From Diadophis punctatus similis (lineage: Eukaryota; Chordata; Lepidosauria; Squamata; Dipsadidae): DNA of 64,000 bases. Shown one piece after another: positions 33,185 to 45,769 of this stretch. The notes beneath the pieces are model-generated. The model was not told where the DNA came from. It did no database searches and saw only the letters and a list, made by a program, of their open reading frames with translations. The position numbers were made by a program, and so were the translations under genes. Every line of letters begins with the position of its first letter. The first letter of the stretch is position 1. Location: positions 20,074,308 through 20,138,307 of the forward strand of contig JALIGW010000014.1 of NCBI GenBank assembly GCA_023053685.1. Reading direction: 5' to 3'.

Positions 33185-34175
33185 GTAAGGGTGCCTCTTC
33201 CTGGGCTTATCAATAACAGGACTTGTGCCCTGGCAAGCTAAGGTGGATATTTGTAAGGAATCTTTTTCTATAATTAGCAATCATAGTTTATAAAAAATAA
33301 ATCAAGTTTCTGGGTTCTTGCAACACTCTAGTTATGTTCCTAGCATGCACTTATCTAGATTTAACTTGACTAGTTTGAATTAATTAGCACTTTTCTTACT
33401 TGATGAGGCACTTGGCATTACATACTAATCACACTGCAAAATTAACAGGAGGTTTAGTCAAATTTAGATATAATGGTTAGATGTATTTAATTTTTTTCAT
33501 AATTACTCTTGCCTATAAAGTGATATTTTAGAGAGGAATATTAACTAGTGGGCGCGGATGAGGTGGTCACACCCTACAGATTCCCTTACTTATTGATTTA
33601 CTTTCCTTTTACTTCCTTCGTTATTCTCTTTATGTCAGTTTAATTCTAATCTTGATGTTTGAGTCAGTAACCAGGATATTGAGCATATGGAAAAGGAAGC
33701 AGGCAAAACCAGTTTCCTTAAAGATGTTGATCATGGCTTGAGATGGCTATTTCCTCATCTTCCAGAGTTCTAAACCCACTGGAGGCTGCAGTGCTGACTG
33801 GTGATGTCCTCATGAGAAGCAAGTGTCTCTGGAGCACTTGTGGGCAATCTCAAGTCCTGTCTTGTCCAGACAGGAATTATAAAGAGCCGGTCTACTCATA
33901 ATCTCTTTATTTTGCCACGGTCATCCGCTCTGCTTTTTGCATAGTTGTCCTCACTTTATCATCTCTTCCCAGGAATTTTAAAATACATTTCTTGTGGCAA
34001 AAGATCTCACCAGCTCCTTCTGTGTTGAAAATAACTTACCCCATGGGCAAAATCAGCCTGAGAATGGGATCATCTGTAGGGAAGGAACTGAAGGCAGGAT
34101 CAATCAAACAGCCATATTGAGAGAAGGAAGAGCAATGAAACATTTCCCCTTTTTATTGATTTAGTATAAGTTGTA

Positions 34176-34576
34176 TAGGTAGTCCTCCACTTCCAATTGC
34201 TATTGAGCCAAACATTTCTGTTGCTAAGTGAGACATTTGTTAAGTGAATTTTGCCTCATTTTATGATCTTTCTTGCCACAGTTGTTAAATGAATCACTGC
34301 AGTTGTTAAGTTAGTAACCTGGTTGTTAAGTGAATCTGGCTTCCCAATTGACTTTGCTTGTCAGAAGATAGCAAAAGGGGATCACGTGACGTTGGGACCC
34401 AGCAACGGTCATAAATATGAACCAGTTGCCAAGCATCTGAATTTTGATCATGTTACCCCGGGGATGCTGCAACGGTTGTAAGTGTGAAAAACGGTTATAA
34501 GTCACTTTTTTCAGTACCGTTGTAACTTTGAACGGTCACTAAACAAGCTATTGTAAATCAAGGACTACTTGTAATA
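34176..34576 (+). mobile_element. MITE family B copy, near full length
   Basis: AGGTAGTCCTCCACTTCCAATTG at the left and AAATCAAGGACTACTTGTA at the right. The body (TGTTAAGTGAATCTGGCTTC, GGGGATCACGTGACG) is the best preserved of the family here. Confidence 0.7.
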
Positions 34577-34872
34577 CCATACATTATATTTTAATACAAT
34601 GATATTTATATAACCTTAAATTCCTAACATTCCATTATTCAGATATCTTAAGGTATTGAATGTAAAGAAGGAGGGAAGAAAGTGGATATTCTATCATGAT
34701 CAGCCATGGTTTAGGTCGATATCAGTGTCATGAGCCTTATGAGTATTAGGCTTTTCCACTCAAAGTGAAACATCAGGAAAGAAAGGAAGGAAAAGCTACT
34801 TCAAGGTATTTCTTATACTAAGAAAGATTCAATAGCAGGCTAAATGACTTGATAGTGAAATCTCCATTGCAC

Positions 34873-34876
<4 letters not shown>

Positions 34877-34928
<52 letters not shown>
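34877..34928. repeat. (AC)26 microsatellite
   Basis: 52 bp of uninterrupted AC. It faces a TG array of 61 bp 150 bp downstream across a CR1 fragment. Confidence 0.95.
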
Positions 34929-34930
<2 letters not shown>

Positions 34931-34937
34931 TAGCAGA

Positions 34938-35060
34938 TAGAATCATAAGGCTGGAAGGGGACTTGGAGGTCTTCTAGTCCAACCCCCTGCCCAAGGCAGG
35001 AGACCTTTATGCCATCCTGGCCAAATGACTGTCCAGTCTATTTTTCAATACCTTCAAGTG
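34938..35060 (-). mobile_element. CR1 3'-end fragment
   Basis: GAATCATAAGGCTGGAAGGGGACTTGGAGG followed by TCTAGTCCAACCCCCTGCCC is the reversed CR1 3' end. It lies exactly between the AC and TG arrays. Confidence 0.75.
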
Positions 35061-35075
35061 ATATATGTATAGGGG

Positions 35076-35078
<3 letters not shown>

Positions 35079-35139
<61 letters not shown>
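35079..35139. repeat. (TG)30 microsatellite
   Basis: 61 bp of uninterrupted TG, complementary to the AC array at 34877-34928. Confidence 0.95.
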
Positions 35140-35142
<3 letters not shown>

Positions 35143-35324
35143 GCCTACATGTTAATAAAACAAAAAAGATAAAACAAGTTTAACAACATTAAAGCATTAA
35201 CAAGTAAAACAAGGCAAAGAGAATAAAATTTAAAAGAAAGGCGATTCAGTTTCTGATGTCCCCCTTTTCATACATCTGAGCAATTTATGTATTTTATTTA
35301 ACTGATATGCCACCACCTCACTAT

Positions 35325-35704
35325 AGGTAGTCCTCAATTTACAACAGTTCGTTTAGAGATCGTTCAACTGCATTTTAAAAAGTGACTTATGAGCGTTTTT
35401 CACACTTACAGCAGCACCCCCATGGTCATGTGATCAAAATTTGGATGCCTGGCAACTGAGTCGTAGTTATGGCGATTGCAGTGTCCCAGAGTCATGTGAT
35501 CAGCTTTTGTGACCTTCGGACAAGCGAAGTCAATGGAGAAGTCTGATTCGCTTAACAACCGGGTTCCCTACTTAACTGCAGTGATTCACTTAACAACTGT
35601 GGCAAGAAAGGCTGTAAAATGGAGCAAAAACTCACTTAAAAATGTCTCCCTTAATGACAGAAATTTGGGGCTCAACTGTGGTCATAAGCTGAGGACTACC
35701 TGTA
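35325..35704 (-). mobile_element. MITE family B copy, reversed
   Basis: The left end AGGTAGTCCTCAATTTACAAC and the right end AAGCTGAGGACTACCTGTA flank the reverse complement of the family body (CAGCACCCCCATGGTCATGTG, GTGATTCACTTAACAACTG). It ends about 40 bp before the acceptor of exon 2. Confidence 0.7.
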
Positions 35705-35747
35705 TCCAAAGTACAAATGCCCTGATGGGTTTCTCCTGTCTTTCCAG

Positions 35748-36142
35748 GCTGGGCTGGGCTGTTGGCTTTTGCTGAGCTGCTGGTTGGCATCACCCTCTGG
35801 AGCATCTTTCGTTACTGGAAGAAACAGCGCTGGCATCAACAGAGGCCCGTTTGGCATCCTGATTTGCTCAACCTCTGGAATTCAGGACTGACTCGCTTGG
35901 AAGAGTTTGACCTTTCCTCTTTTTTGGGCACACCACCTCCTTATGCTACTGACCCCCCTCCATACAGTGAAGAGCAGCCAGATGAATGTGGGTCCTCTCC
36001 ACTGCAGGTAGTGCCATTCCACCATTCATCTCCTGGAAGCTCAGAGGAGGAGGTGATGTTAGGACCACTCGTGCACCGAAGCTTTGCTACCAGTTGTTCT
36101 TCAGAGTCCACCTTGGAAGAAGATCCATCAGCAGACCAGTGA
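35748..36142 (+). CDS. Exon 2: transmembrane and PPPY tail
   Basis: After the acceptor at 35747 the only long frame enters with two bases of a split codon, then [20 protein letters not shown], a transmembrane helix, and the basic stop-transfer [12 protein letters not shown]. The cytoplasmic tail has [19 protein letters not shown], two PPPY motifs ([17 protein letters not shown]), acidic Ser-rich text and a TGA at 36140-36142. PPPY binds WW domains, for instance of NEDD4-type ubiquitin ligases. The layout suggests a type I membrane adaptor. Family and name are unknown. Confidence 0.65.
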
Positions 36143-36309
36143 GCTCTAGTGGAGAGGACAGCTGCTTCTCCAGAGCAAAATATCAAACTGGAGCATCCCA
36201 GCCTCCATTTAGAATCCAAGCAAGGAACTGTCCTATGCAATGTTGTTTTTAAAGAGTGTGTTGATTAGACAGACCTTTGTCAAAGGTTCCCTGGCAGTCC
36301 TAGAAGTTT

Positions 36310-38398
36310 GGGATTATTTATATTTATTTATTTTGCAATTCTTATATGCCGCCCTACTCCCAGAGGGACTCAGGGCGGCGTACAGCATATCCAAGAACAG
36401 CAATAGTATAATTAAAAATACGGTCATAAAAACAATTTTTAAAAATAGGAAAAGAAACCAACCAATGCCATTCATACCAAGGGGGAGATTGAGATGTTCA
36501 ATAATCTCTCACCCTGCCTGCAGAAAGAGCCATGTCTTAATGGCTTTCCGGAAGGCCAGTAAGGTGGGAATAGTTCGGATCTCTGGGGGTAGTTGGTTCC
36601 AAAGAGCTGGAGCCCCCACAGAGAAGGCTCTCCCCCGTGGTCCCACCAACCGGCATTGCTTGGTTGATGGGACCTGGAGGAGACCAACTCTGTGGGACCT
36701 AACCGGTCGTATGTGGTAGGATGCGGTCCCGGAGGTAACCTGGCCCTAAGCCATGTAGGGCTTTAAAGGTCAAAACCAACACCTTAAATTGCGTCCAGAG
36801 ACTAATGGGCAGCCAATGCAGCTGGCGGAGAATGGGTGTTATGTGGGTGTATCTCGAAACACCCACCACAGCTCACGCAGCTGCATTTTGCACCAGAGCG
36901 CATTACAGTAGTCCAGCCATGAGGTGATAAGGGCGTGCGTGACTGTGAGTAGGGCCTCCCTCTCCAAGTAGGGTCGCAATTGGTGCACCAGGCGAACCTG
37001 TGCAAAGGTCCCCCTAGCCACAGCTGACAGATGTTGCTTCAATTTTAGCTGTGGATCTAGGAGAACACCCAAATTGTGAACCCGTTCCGAGGGAGCTAAT
37101 TTCTCTCCCCCAAGAACCAAGGAGGGACAGTTGATCAAATCCTTAGGAGGCAGTATCCACAACCACTCAGTCTTGTCAGGGTTAAGTTTTAGCCGGTTCT
37201 TCCCCACCCAGACCCTAACATCGTCCAGGCAACGGCACATTACATCGACTGCTTCCCTGAACTGAGACAGGGTGGAGATGTACAACTGGGTATCATCAAC
37301 ATATTGCTGGTACCTCACCCTGTATCGTCGGATGATCTCACCCAGCGGTTTCATGTAGATGTTAAACAGGATAGGCGAGAGGACCAAGCCCTGAGGTACC
37401 TCACAAATCAGGGGCCTAGGGGCCGACTTCTGACCCCCTGTCAACACTGACTGTGTCCTATCGGAGAGGTAGGAGAACCACCGTAATACAGTGCCTCCCA
37501 CTCCCAACTTGCCGAGTTGGCGCAGAAGGATACCATGGTCAATGGTATCGAAAGCCGCTGAGAGGTCAAGTAGCACCAGGATGGAGTAATAACCTCCATC
37601 CCGGGCTCGCCAGAGATCATCCATCAGGGTGACCAAAGAGGTTTCTGTGCTCTAGCCGCGCCTGAAACCCGATTGAAAGGGATCTAGATAATCAGTGTCC
37701 TCCAATAACTGTAGGAGTTGGAGCGCCACCACTTTCTCTACAACCTTACCCACAAAGGGTAGGTTGGAGACTGGATGGAAGTTCTTTAAATCCACCAGGT
37801 CCAGAGAAGGGGCCTCACCACCGCAGCTTTTAAGGGCTGTGGACTGGATCCCTCTCTCAGAGAAGGTTCACAACCACCTGGAGCCAGCCACATGACACCT
37901 CCCTGCTGGCCGAAACCAGCCAAGTGGGGCACGGGTCCAGCAAACAAGTGGAGGAACTCATCGCTCCTATGGCCTTGTCAACATCATCAGGAGTGATAGG
38001 TTCAAATTCATCCCAAATAACAGGACTAAGACCCGTCCCTGTCGTCTCGGCTTGCCCTGTCCAATCAGAGTCCAGGTCTGTCCAAATCTGAGTGACTTTA
38101 TCCACCAGAAACTGAGCAAATTCCTCAGCTCTGCCCTGTAAGTGTTCCTCAACTCCCCCCTTAGCAAGGAGGGAGCGAGTCACTCTAAACAGCGTGGCTG
38201 GGCATGAATCGGCGGATGCAATAAGAGCGGAAAAAATGTGAACATTTTGCCGCCCATATCGCCACTAAATAAGACTTAATAAAAGTTCTTAGTAGTGTTC
38301 GGTCAGATTCAGCTTTACTGGCTCTCCACCGTCACTTTAGACGTCTCTTGTGGCATTTCATCTCCCAGAGCTCCTCAGTAAACCAAGGAGCCCCCTCC
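36310..38398 (-). mobile_element. L2 LINE in or just past the gene's 3'UTR
   Basis: Minus-strand L2 with a TTTATTTATTT tail at about 36318. The frame 36839-37636 holds LLDLSAAFDTIDHGILL, a YVDDTQLY catalytic box (YADD changed to YVDD) and the RT palm. 37857-38183 gives the linker region. Frame lesions are frequent. It is 5'-truncated at about 38398. Confidence 0.85.
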
Positions 38399-38497
38399 GC
38401 TTCTGTTTTCACACTCAACTGAGTGGGGCCGAATCCTTATCCCCGACTCACTCATTCTACCAAGTTAATCAGTTAATCTAAACAATTCATCCACACA

Positions 38498-38727
38498 AAT
38501 ATATAGCAATAGCAATAGCACTTAGACTTATATACCGCTTCATAGTGCTTTACAGCCCTCTCTAAGCGGTTTACAGAGTTCAGCCTATTGCCCCCAACAA
38601 TCTGGGTCCTCATTTTACCGACCTCAGAAGGATGGAAGGCTGAGTCAACCTTGAGCCGGTGAGATTTGAACAGCTGAACTGCTGAACTGCAGTGCTGCAC
38701 TTTAACCACTGCACCACCTCGGCTCTT
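38498..38727 (-). mobile_element. tRNA-derived SINE, reversed
   Basis: Left: (AGCAAT)n tail and ACTTATATACCGCTTCATAG. Right: box A end reading CCACTGCACCACCTCGGCTC. Same family as 8691-8936. Confidence 0.85.
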
Positions 38728-39474
38728 TATCCTCACACATTCCTACATACACACTTCCAATCATCCACAACTGCAGCCACGCACCCACACACTCAACCTC
38801 CGGGGTAACAGAATAATATAAACAGCAGAAATAATACAGGGAGGTAGATGAGCAAAGGGGGTGCATGTTAGCCGCCAAGTCAGTCCCAGATTGTCCATTT
38901 TATATGTCGGCTCCTGATTGACCAATAATAGTTCTCTGAGGGTAAGATGTAGCCCTCCCCGGTATGGATGACATCAAACCTGAGGCTCTTCGTCCCACAT
39001 GCTGGATCAACAATTTGCCCCTCGAGATCTCTTAGTCATCTCCAGTTATCATCACAAACAATCAGCCAGTTGTTATGGGACTTGTTAAAGTTCATAAAAG
39101 TTCATACATTAAAGTTAATGTACATACTCTTCACAGAGGCAGCAGAGATAGGCATCTTCACAGCAGGAAACACAACCCCACAAGGGTGGGGGGTTGGAAA
39201 TATTTAGTGGGACTGCTAAGCTGGTAAAAGAGCAGTCGAAGTAATGGCCCTCTGTATCAATACAGCACTAAAAACATCATTGGGGAGGGGGGAGTGGAGA
39301 TCACCAGAGAAAAACCCCTCCCCAGAGGCAATCAAATATGTAAAACAGCCGAGTTAAGGACAACAGCAGAGGCGGCAATAGAGGGCGCCATAGGAGGGAG
39401 CGAATCACGCCAGTTCTTTATATTCCAAAGACTGTAAAAGCTGTTTTGATTGTTGCCCAGGTATCTAAAGATTT
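38728..39474. other. Unassigned; 3' part may be L1 5'UTR
   Basis: No gene seen. The stretch directly before ATG 39475, with GCCGAGTTAAGGACAACAGC and GGGCGCCATAGGAGG, may be the L1 promoter region, but where the element starts could not be fixed. Confidence 0.4.
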
Positions 39475-42400
39475 ATGCCGCCGAAAAAACAAAAGGGTGT
39501 TAGTAAATATGAGTGGCAATGTACCCACCCTTCAAATCACACAGTGGCATGTTTATTAAGATTATCATTGGGTGAATCAGGGCAAAAGAGCTCAGAGAGC
39601 AATACAGTAATGGCGGTGGGACCTGGCTCACAACCAGCAACTGTGGACGAAATCAGAGAACTGCTGACAAGCAATACAGGGGCAATTTTTAAACGGACAG
39701 ACGATCATGCAGAAAAAGCTAATAAGCATATGGATCAATTAACCATAGCCATAGCTCACAATGATAATCAGATTAAGTTTCTTAAAGTGGAAGTAGCCCA
39801 ACTGGGGAAACAAATGAAGCAGTTGGAAGAAAAGCAGTCTCTGGACTATGATGAACATTTAATTTAATTTAATTTAATAAACGTTCTTATAGGCCGCCCA
39901 ATCCCATAGGACTCAGGGCGGCGTACAACAGAATAAGAAACGTACACTAAAAACAATTTTCACAATTTAAAATTAAAAAAGATAGTTAAAACATTATAAA
40001 ACAACATTCATGGGCGAACTGATCTTCCTATTCACCCCGCCTGCTGGAAGAGCCAAGTTTTTATGGCTTTACGGAAGGCCAGCAGGGTGGGGATAGTCCG
40101 GATCTCTGGTGGGAGTTGGTTCCAGAGGGACGGGGCTCCCACAGAGAAGGCTCTCCCCCGTGGCCCCACCAACCGACATTGTTTGGCCGATGGGACCCGG
40201 AGAAGGCCCTCTCTATGGGACCTAACCGGTCGTAGGGAGGAATGTGGTAGGATGCGGTCCCGAAGGTAACCTGGCCCTGAGCCATGTAGGGCTTTAAAGG
40301 TCAAAACCAACACCTTAAATTGCGACCGGAGACTAATTGGCAACCAATGCAGCTGGCGAAGGATAGGTGTTACGTGGGTGTATCTCGGTACACCCACTAC
40401 AGCTCGCGCAGCTGCATTCTGTACCAGTTGGAGTCTCCGGATGCTCTTTGAGGGTAGCCCCATGTAGAGCGCGTTACAGTAGTCTAGCCGTGAGGTGACA
40501 AGGGCATGAGTGACTGTGAGCAAAGCCTCCCTCTCCAAGTAGGGTCGCAATTGGTGCACAAGACAGATTTGTGCAAAGGTCCCCCTAGCCACAGCTGAAA
40601 GATGTTGCTCCAATTTTAGCTGTGGATCTAGGAGGACACCCAAATTGCGGACCTGTTCCGAGGGAGTCAATTTTTCTCCCCCGAGAACCAAGGAGGGACA
40701 GTCGACATAGTCCTTGGGGGGCAATATCCAGAGCCACTCAGTCTTGTCTGGGTTGAGCCTGAGTCTATTCACTCCCATCCAGACCCTCACATCGTCCAGG
40801 CAGCGGCACATTACATCAACTGCTTCACTGAACTGACACGGGGTGGAGATGTACAACTGGGTATCATCAGCATACTGCTGATACCTCACCCCATGTCGTC
40901 GGATGATCTCACCCAGCGGTTTCATGTAAATGTTAAACAGGATGGGTAAGAGGACCGAGCCCTGTGGCACCCCACAAGCCAGGGGCCTAGGGGCCGACCT
41001 CTGTCCTCCTGTCAACACCGACTGCGTCCTGTCAGAGAGGTAGGAGGAGAACCACCGTAAAACAGTGCCTCCCACTCCCATCTCCCCAAGACGACGCAGA
41101 AGGATACCATGGTCAATGGTATCGAAAGCCGCTGAGAGGTCAAGTAACACCAGGATGGAGGAATGACCCCCATCCCGGGCTCGCCAGAGATCATCCATCA
41201 GTGCGACCAAAGCAGTCTCCGTACTGTAGCCGCGCCTGAAACCCGATTGAAAGGTATCTAAGTAATCAGTATCCTCCAATAGCCGCAGGAGTTGGAGGAC
41301 ACCACTTTCTCAACAACTTTACCCAAGAAGGGTAAGTTGGAGACTGGACAGAAGTTCTTTAAATCCGCTGGGTCCAGGGAAGGCTTCTTGAGGAGGGGCC
41401 TCACCACCGCAGCTTTTAAGGGCTGCGGGACGGACCCCTCTCTCAAAGATGCGATCACAACAGCCTGGAGCCAGCCACGTGTCACCTCCCTGCTGGCCGA
41501 AACCAGCCAGGAGGGGCACGGGTCCAATAAACAAGTGGAGGCGCTCATCGCTCCTATGGCCTTGTCTACATCATCAGGAGTGACAGGCTCAAACTCGTCC
41601 CATATAACAGGACTAAGACTCACCCCCATCATCTCGGCCTGCCCTGTCCAAATGGAGTCCAGGTCTGTCCGAATCTGAACGACTTTATCCGCCAGAAACT
41701 GAGAAAATTCCTCAGCTCTGCCCTGCAAGGGATCTTCAGCTCCCTCCTTGGCTAGAAGGGAGCGAGTCACCCTAAACAGGGCGGCTGGGCGGGAGTCGGC
41801 GGACGCAATAAGGGCGGAAAAATGCGAACATTTTGCCGCCCGTATCGCCACTAAGTAAGACTTAATGCAAGTTCTTAAAAGTGTCCGGTCAGACTCAGCT
41901 TTACTGGCTCTCCATCGTCACTCTAGGAGTCTCTTTAGGCGCTTCATCTCCCGGAGCTCCTCAGTAAACCAAGGAGCCCTCCGGGATCCGCTGCCACGGA
42001 GAGGCCGCAAAGGCGCAATCCGATCTAAAGCCCCCGTTGCCGCCTGATTCCAGGCGGTCACTAGAGCCTCAGATGAATCGTGTACCCGGGAGTCAGGTAT
42101 TTCCCCAAGTTCCCTCTGAAATCCTTCAGATTCCATTAGGCGCCTGGGGCGGAACCACTTAATCGGTCCCGCCTCCTTGCGGTGGAGGAGTGGTGCCATG
42201 AAATCCAACCTCAGAAGGAAATGATCTGACCACGACAAGGGTGCTGTGACTAAACCCCTCAGCCTCAGATCATCTCTCCACTGCCCCGAGAGAAACACAA
42301 GGTCGAGCTTGTGACCTCCCTCATGAGTCAGACCCTGAACTACTTGGGTCAGGTCCATGGTTTTCATGGAAGCCATGAACTCCTGGACTGCCTCCGAGGT

Positions 42401-43607
42401 TTCACCGGGCGATGGCAGGTTGAAGTCCCCCAGCACCATCAACCTGGGGAACTCAATCGCCAGCCCTGCTACCGCCTCGAGCAGAACAGGCAGGGCCTTT
42501 GCAACGCAGCTAGGAGGCAAGTACGTTAGCAGAAGGCCCACCTGAACCCCTAAGTCCAACTTCAGAAGGAGTGTCTCACATCCAACAATCTCCGGGGCGG
42601 GGCTCCTTCGAGGATTTAGGTTCTGGCGAGCTATAATTGCCACTCCTCCACCCCTTCCCTGGGGTCACGGCTGATGCTGAACTGAGAACCCATCCGGGCA
42701 CATCTCGGAGAGGGGAACCCCCCCTCCTGGCCAAGCCAGGTCTCAGTAATACATGCCAGGTCCGCCCCCTCTTCCAGGATTAAATCCCGTACTAGGGGGG
42801 CCTTGTTATTAATTGACCTGGCATTCAACAGCAGCAGCTTGAGCCCAGGGCCCTGACATCCCTGGTTACCAGGTACTCGGGCTGAGCTAGATGGAACCAC
42901 ACCAGAGGGGCCAGAACAAGGAATCGCTTGAAGATAGCGACTTCTCGTTCCCCGAGAGCGGCCTACCTCCCTGCTCCCGCCATACCTACCTCTCCCTGTT
43001 ATGACCTTAACATGAGAAAAGGCTGATTTCTTTGGAAGACCAAAGCAGACGATCATCGATACGGATTCGTAACCTGGCAGATACGACAGGAGAGTATACG
43101 AGGAAATTGATCTCATGATGGTTTAAAGAAATAATCCCAAATTTGGCCATTGGAGAAGATGACATTGAGCGCGTCCACAGGGTTGGCACTTTTGGAGCTA
43201 GGTCAAATCCAAGAGATATTTTGGTAAAATTTTCTAATTATTATAAAAAAGAGCAGCTGATGGTGAAGCTGAGGTCGTTAGCTTTGTTGAAGTTTCAAGG
43301 ATCCACAGTTCAAGTCTATAATGATCTTTGTCAGCAAACAATTATGTGGAGGCGTAGTGTCAAGTCAATTACCGAGGAGCTCAAGAGAAGGGCGATAAAG
43401 TATCCTGGGGTTACCCTGTATTTCTTAGGTTTATGCATGGTGGGAAACAATACAGGGTTACCTCTTTGGAGCAAGGCACTGAGCTACTTAAAAGTCTGGG
43501 GCTGGATCCGCAGGATGATGCTGTTTCTAAAAGTGCCAATGGTGGAGGAGGAGGAGCCACGGCAAGTGGGAAGTGACTTTGATAAGATTGAGATGATAAA
43601 ATTGTAA
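39475..43607 (+). pseudogene. L1 ORF1 (RNA-binding protein), split by L2
   Basis: 39475-39857 encodes the N-terminal half, MPPKKQKG..., with a coiled-coil-like heptad stretch (AEKANKHMDQL, KVEVAQLGKQMKQLEEKQ). After the L2, frames from 43016 read SLEDQSRRSSIRIRNL, then LAIGEDDIERVHRVG and NPRDILVKFSNY, the RRM and C-terminal domain of L1 ORF1p that coat L1 RNA. A TGA interrupts near 43119. The product cannot be made. Confidence 0.8.
39858..43000 (-). mobile_element. L2-clade LINE, near full length, best preserved
   Basis: A 3.14-kb minus-strand L2. The frame 40032-41279 (415 codons) runs from DTDYLDTFQSGFRRGYST through LLDLSAAFDTIDHGILL, GVPQGSVL and YADDTQLY to AIKTWLF. 41258-41851 gives the pre-RT linker, and 41918-42643 plus 42631-43000 the endonuclease (LLLLNARSINNK, GDFNLP, SWSDHFLLRLDF). 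Few lesions: a TGA at about 41918 and frameshifts near 41270 and 42640. Flanks ATGAAC and ATGACC may be a 6-bp target duplication with one mismatch. The 5' end equals that of the 1536-4689 copy. Confidence 0.9.
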
Positions 43608-45769
43608 CACATTAATATTAGAAGGCTTGCTGGTTCTGGACTGTGGGCTTCATCGCCCCCCCCCAGGGAAAAATGGCCGAAGCATTAGGCTTTCGGGGAT
43701 TTAGTGGGGGGAAAGAATTGGGGGGGATTGGGGGGGTGGGAGGGGAGGGGGGGAAGGGGGTAGGTTATGGGGTTTATACAGAGGAGTTTGTTTTGTGTTT
43801 TGTTATATATGGATTTAAGCTGAAGAGCACAAGGGATCGGAAAGAATTTGAACGAGATGAACATGGATAAAACTATAAGAATCACAACACTCAATGTCAA
43901 AGGTTTGGGGGCAGTCGTGAAAAGGAGGAGAATTGAACAATTGTAAAATAAGGAAGGATCGGACATTATTTTTTTGCAGGAAACTCACCAAGCTAAGGAC
44001 GGCGTAAACAAAGTTCACTTGAAGTGGTCATTCCATTATGAAAAGTCATTGGGGACCTCAAAAAAAAATGGGGTGGCCATATTAATTTCTAAAAGAACTG
44101 GATTTATTATAGAGAATATAAAAAAAGATGGGCCAGGTAGATATATTATGATTAAAGGTCAAATTGAAAGTACAGCATATACGTTGGTTAATGTTTATGC
44201 CCCAAACATGAGACGCAGAGAATTTTTTTTAGAATTGTTCAAAAAAATAGAAGAATTTAAAGAAGGACATGTTATCTTAGCTGGAGACTTTAATATGGTT
44301 ATGAATAATAGACTGGATAGGACTAATCCCACAAGTGTGGAAAGGAGGAATAATATCACTATTTTAAATAAATTAATAAAAGAAAAAGATTATGTGGATG
44401 GGTGGCGTTTACTCAAAGATGGGGAGTCTGGTTTCACATATTATTCTCCAATTTATAAATCTTATTCTAGAATTGATCATGTTTTTGTCTCTAGGGATTT
44501 GGCAACTAAGTTGTGCAGAATGGAAGTGGGGGTAATTAAAGTAACAGATCATGCGCTGGTTAGTTTAGATTTTACGGTAAAAAAGGATTATAGAGGAGCG
44601 GTTAGATGGAAGTTGAATACAAGGATCCTTAAAAATAATAAAATGGTTGAGAAAATGCAAAAGGAGATGTCAGAACTGTGGGAAATTAATGAAAAAGGAG
44701 AAATGGCAACGAGACTGGTGTGGGACACCATGAAGGCGGTGATACGGGGAATATGTATTAGGGAAACTTGCAATGTTAAAAAGCAAGAAGCTGCAATAAT
44801 ACAGGAAAAATTAGAGGAACAGATTAAGAATTTGGAAAAAGAGTATTGGCATACTAAGAATAAACAAAAATTTATAGAATTACAAGCTAAGAAAAAAGAA
44901 TTAGAGAATAAAAATTTAGAGGAAGTTCAGAAGAATTTAATTTATATGAAAAGAGAATTTTTTGAGAATAGTAATAAAAATTCCAGGATGCTTCCCAGGC
45001 TCACACAAAAGGAGAAGGCTAAAAATTCGATAGGTATAGTGAAAGATAAATTGGGAAATTATTGTAATATAATGAAAGGCAAATTAAAAATATTTCAGGA
45101 ATTTTATCAAGAGTTATATAAGGGTACCTAAAGCAGATAAGGATTTGACGCTCCCTGATTCGTACAGACCTATATCATTAATAAATCAAGACGCAATTTT
45201 TTTTCAACTATTCTAGCAAGAAGAATGAATAAATTTGTAGGTAATTATATAGGGGAAGATCAATGCGGTTTTGTAACGGGTAGACAAATGCATAATTTGG
45301 TTGGTAGAGTGTTAAATGTAATTCGAAGCTTAAAGCGGGGATATTAGCCTTAGATATTTTTAAGGCTTTCGATTGTGTGAGCTGGCAAGCATTAAAGATG
45401 GTTATAGATAGAATGGGGTTTGGAAATAAATTTAAAGCTGTAATAGATCAACTATATTCCCAGAATTCTGCCTTAGTGGTGGTGAACGATGGTGTTACAG
45501 ACAAAATACGACTAGAGGAACAAGGCAAGGGTGCCCACTCTCGCCTGTCCTGTTTGTATTGGTTATGGAACTATTGGCAAACACATTAAGAGACGATGGG
45601 GAGATAGAAGGGATAGGTAAAATAAAACTAAATATGTTTGCTGATGATACATTGTTAACAGTTAAGAATTTAGTAGATAAGATGGAGAGAATTGGACGGC
45701 ATCTAAAAGATTTTGAAGAAATAACTGGATTAAGAATAAATTGGTCAAAATCTGAGTTGATGCTGTTTA

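Larger units (their letters stand above)
33185..35747 (+). other. Intron of putative membrane protein gene
   Basis: GT at 33185 and AG at 35746-35747 after a pyrimidine-rich tract (TTCTCCTGTCTTTCCAG). The interior holds two family B MITEs, a CR1 fragment and two opposed dinucleotide arrays. 33250-34170 shows nothing recognisable. Confidence 0.6.
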
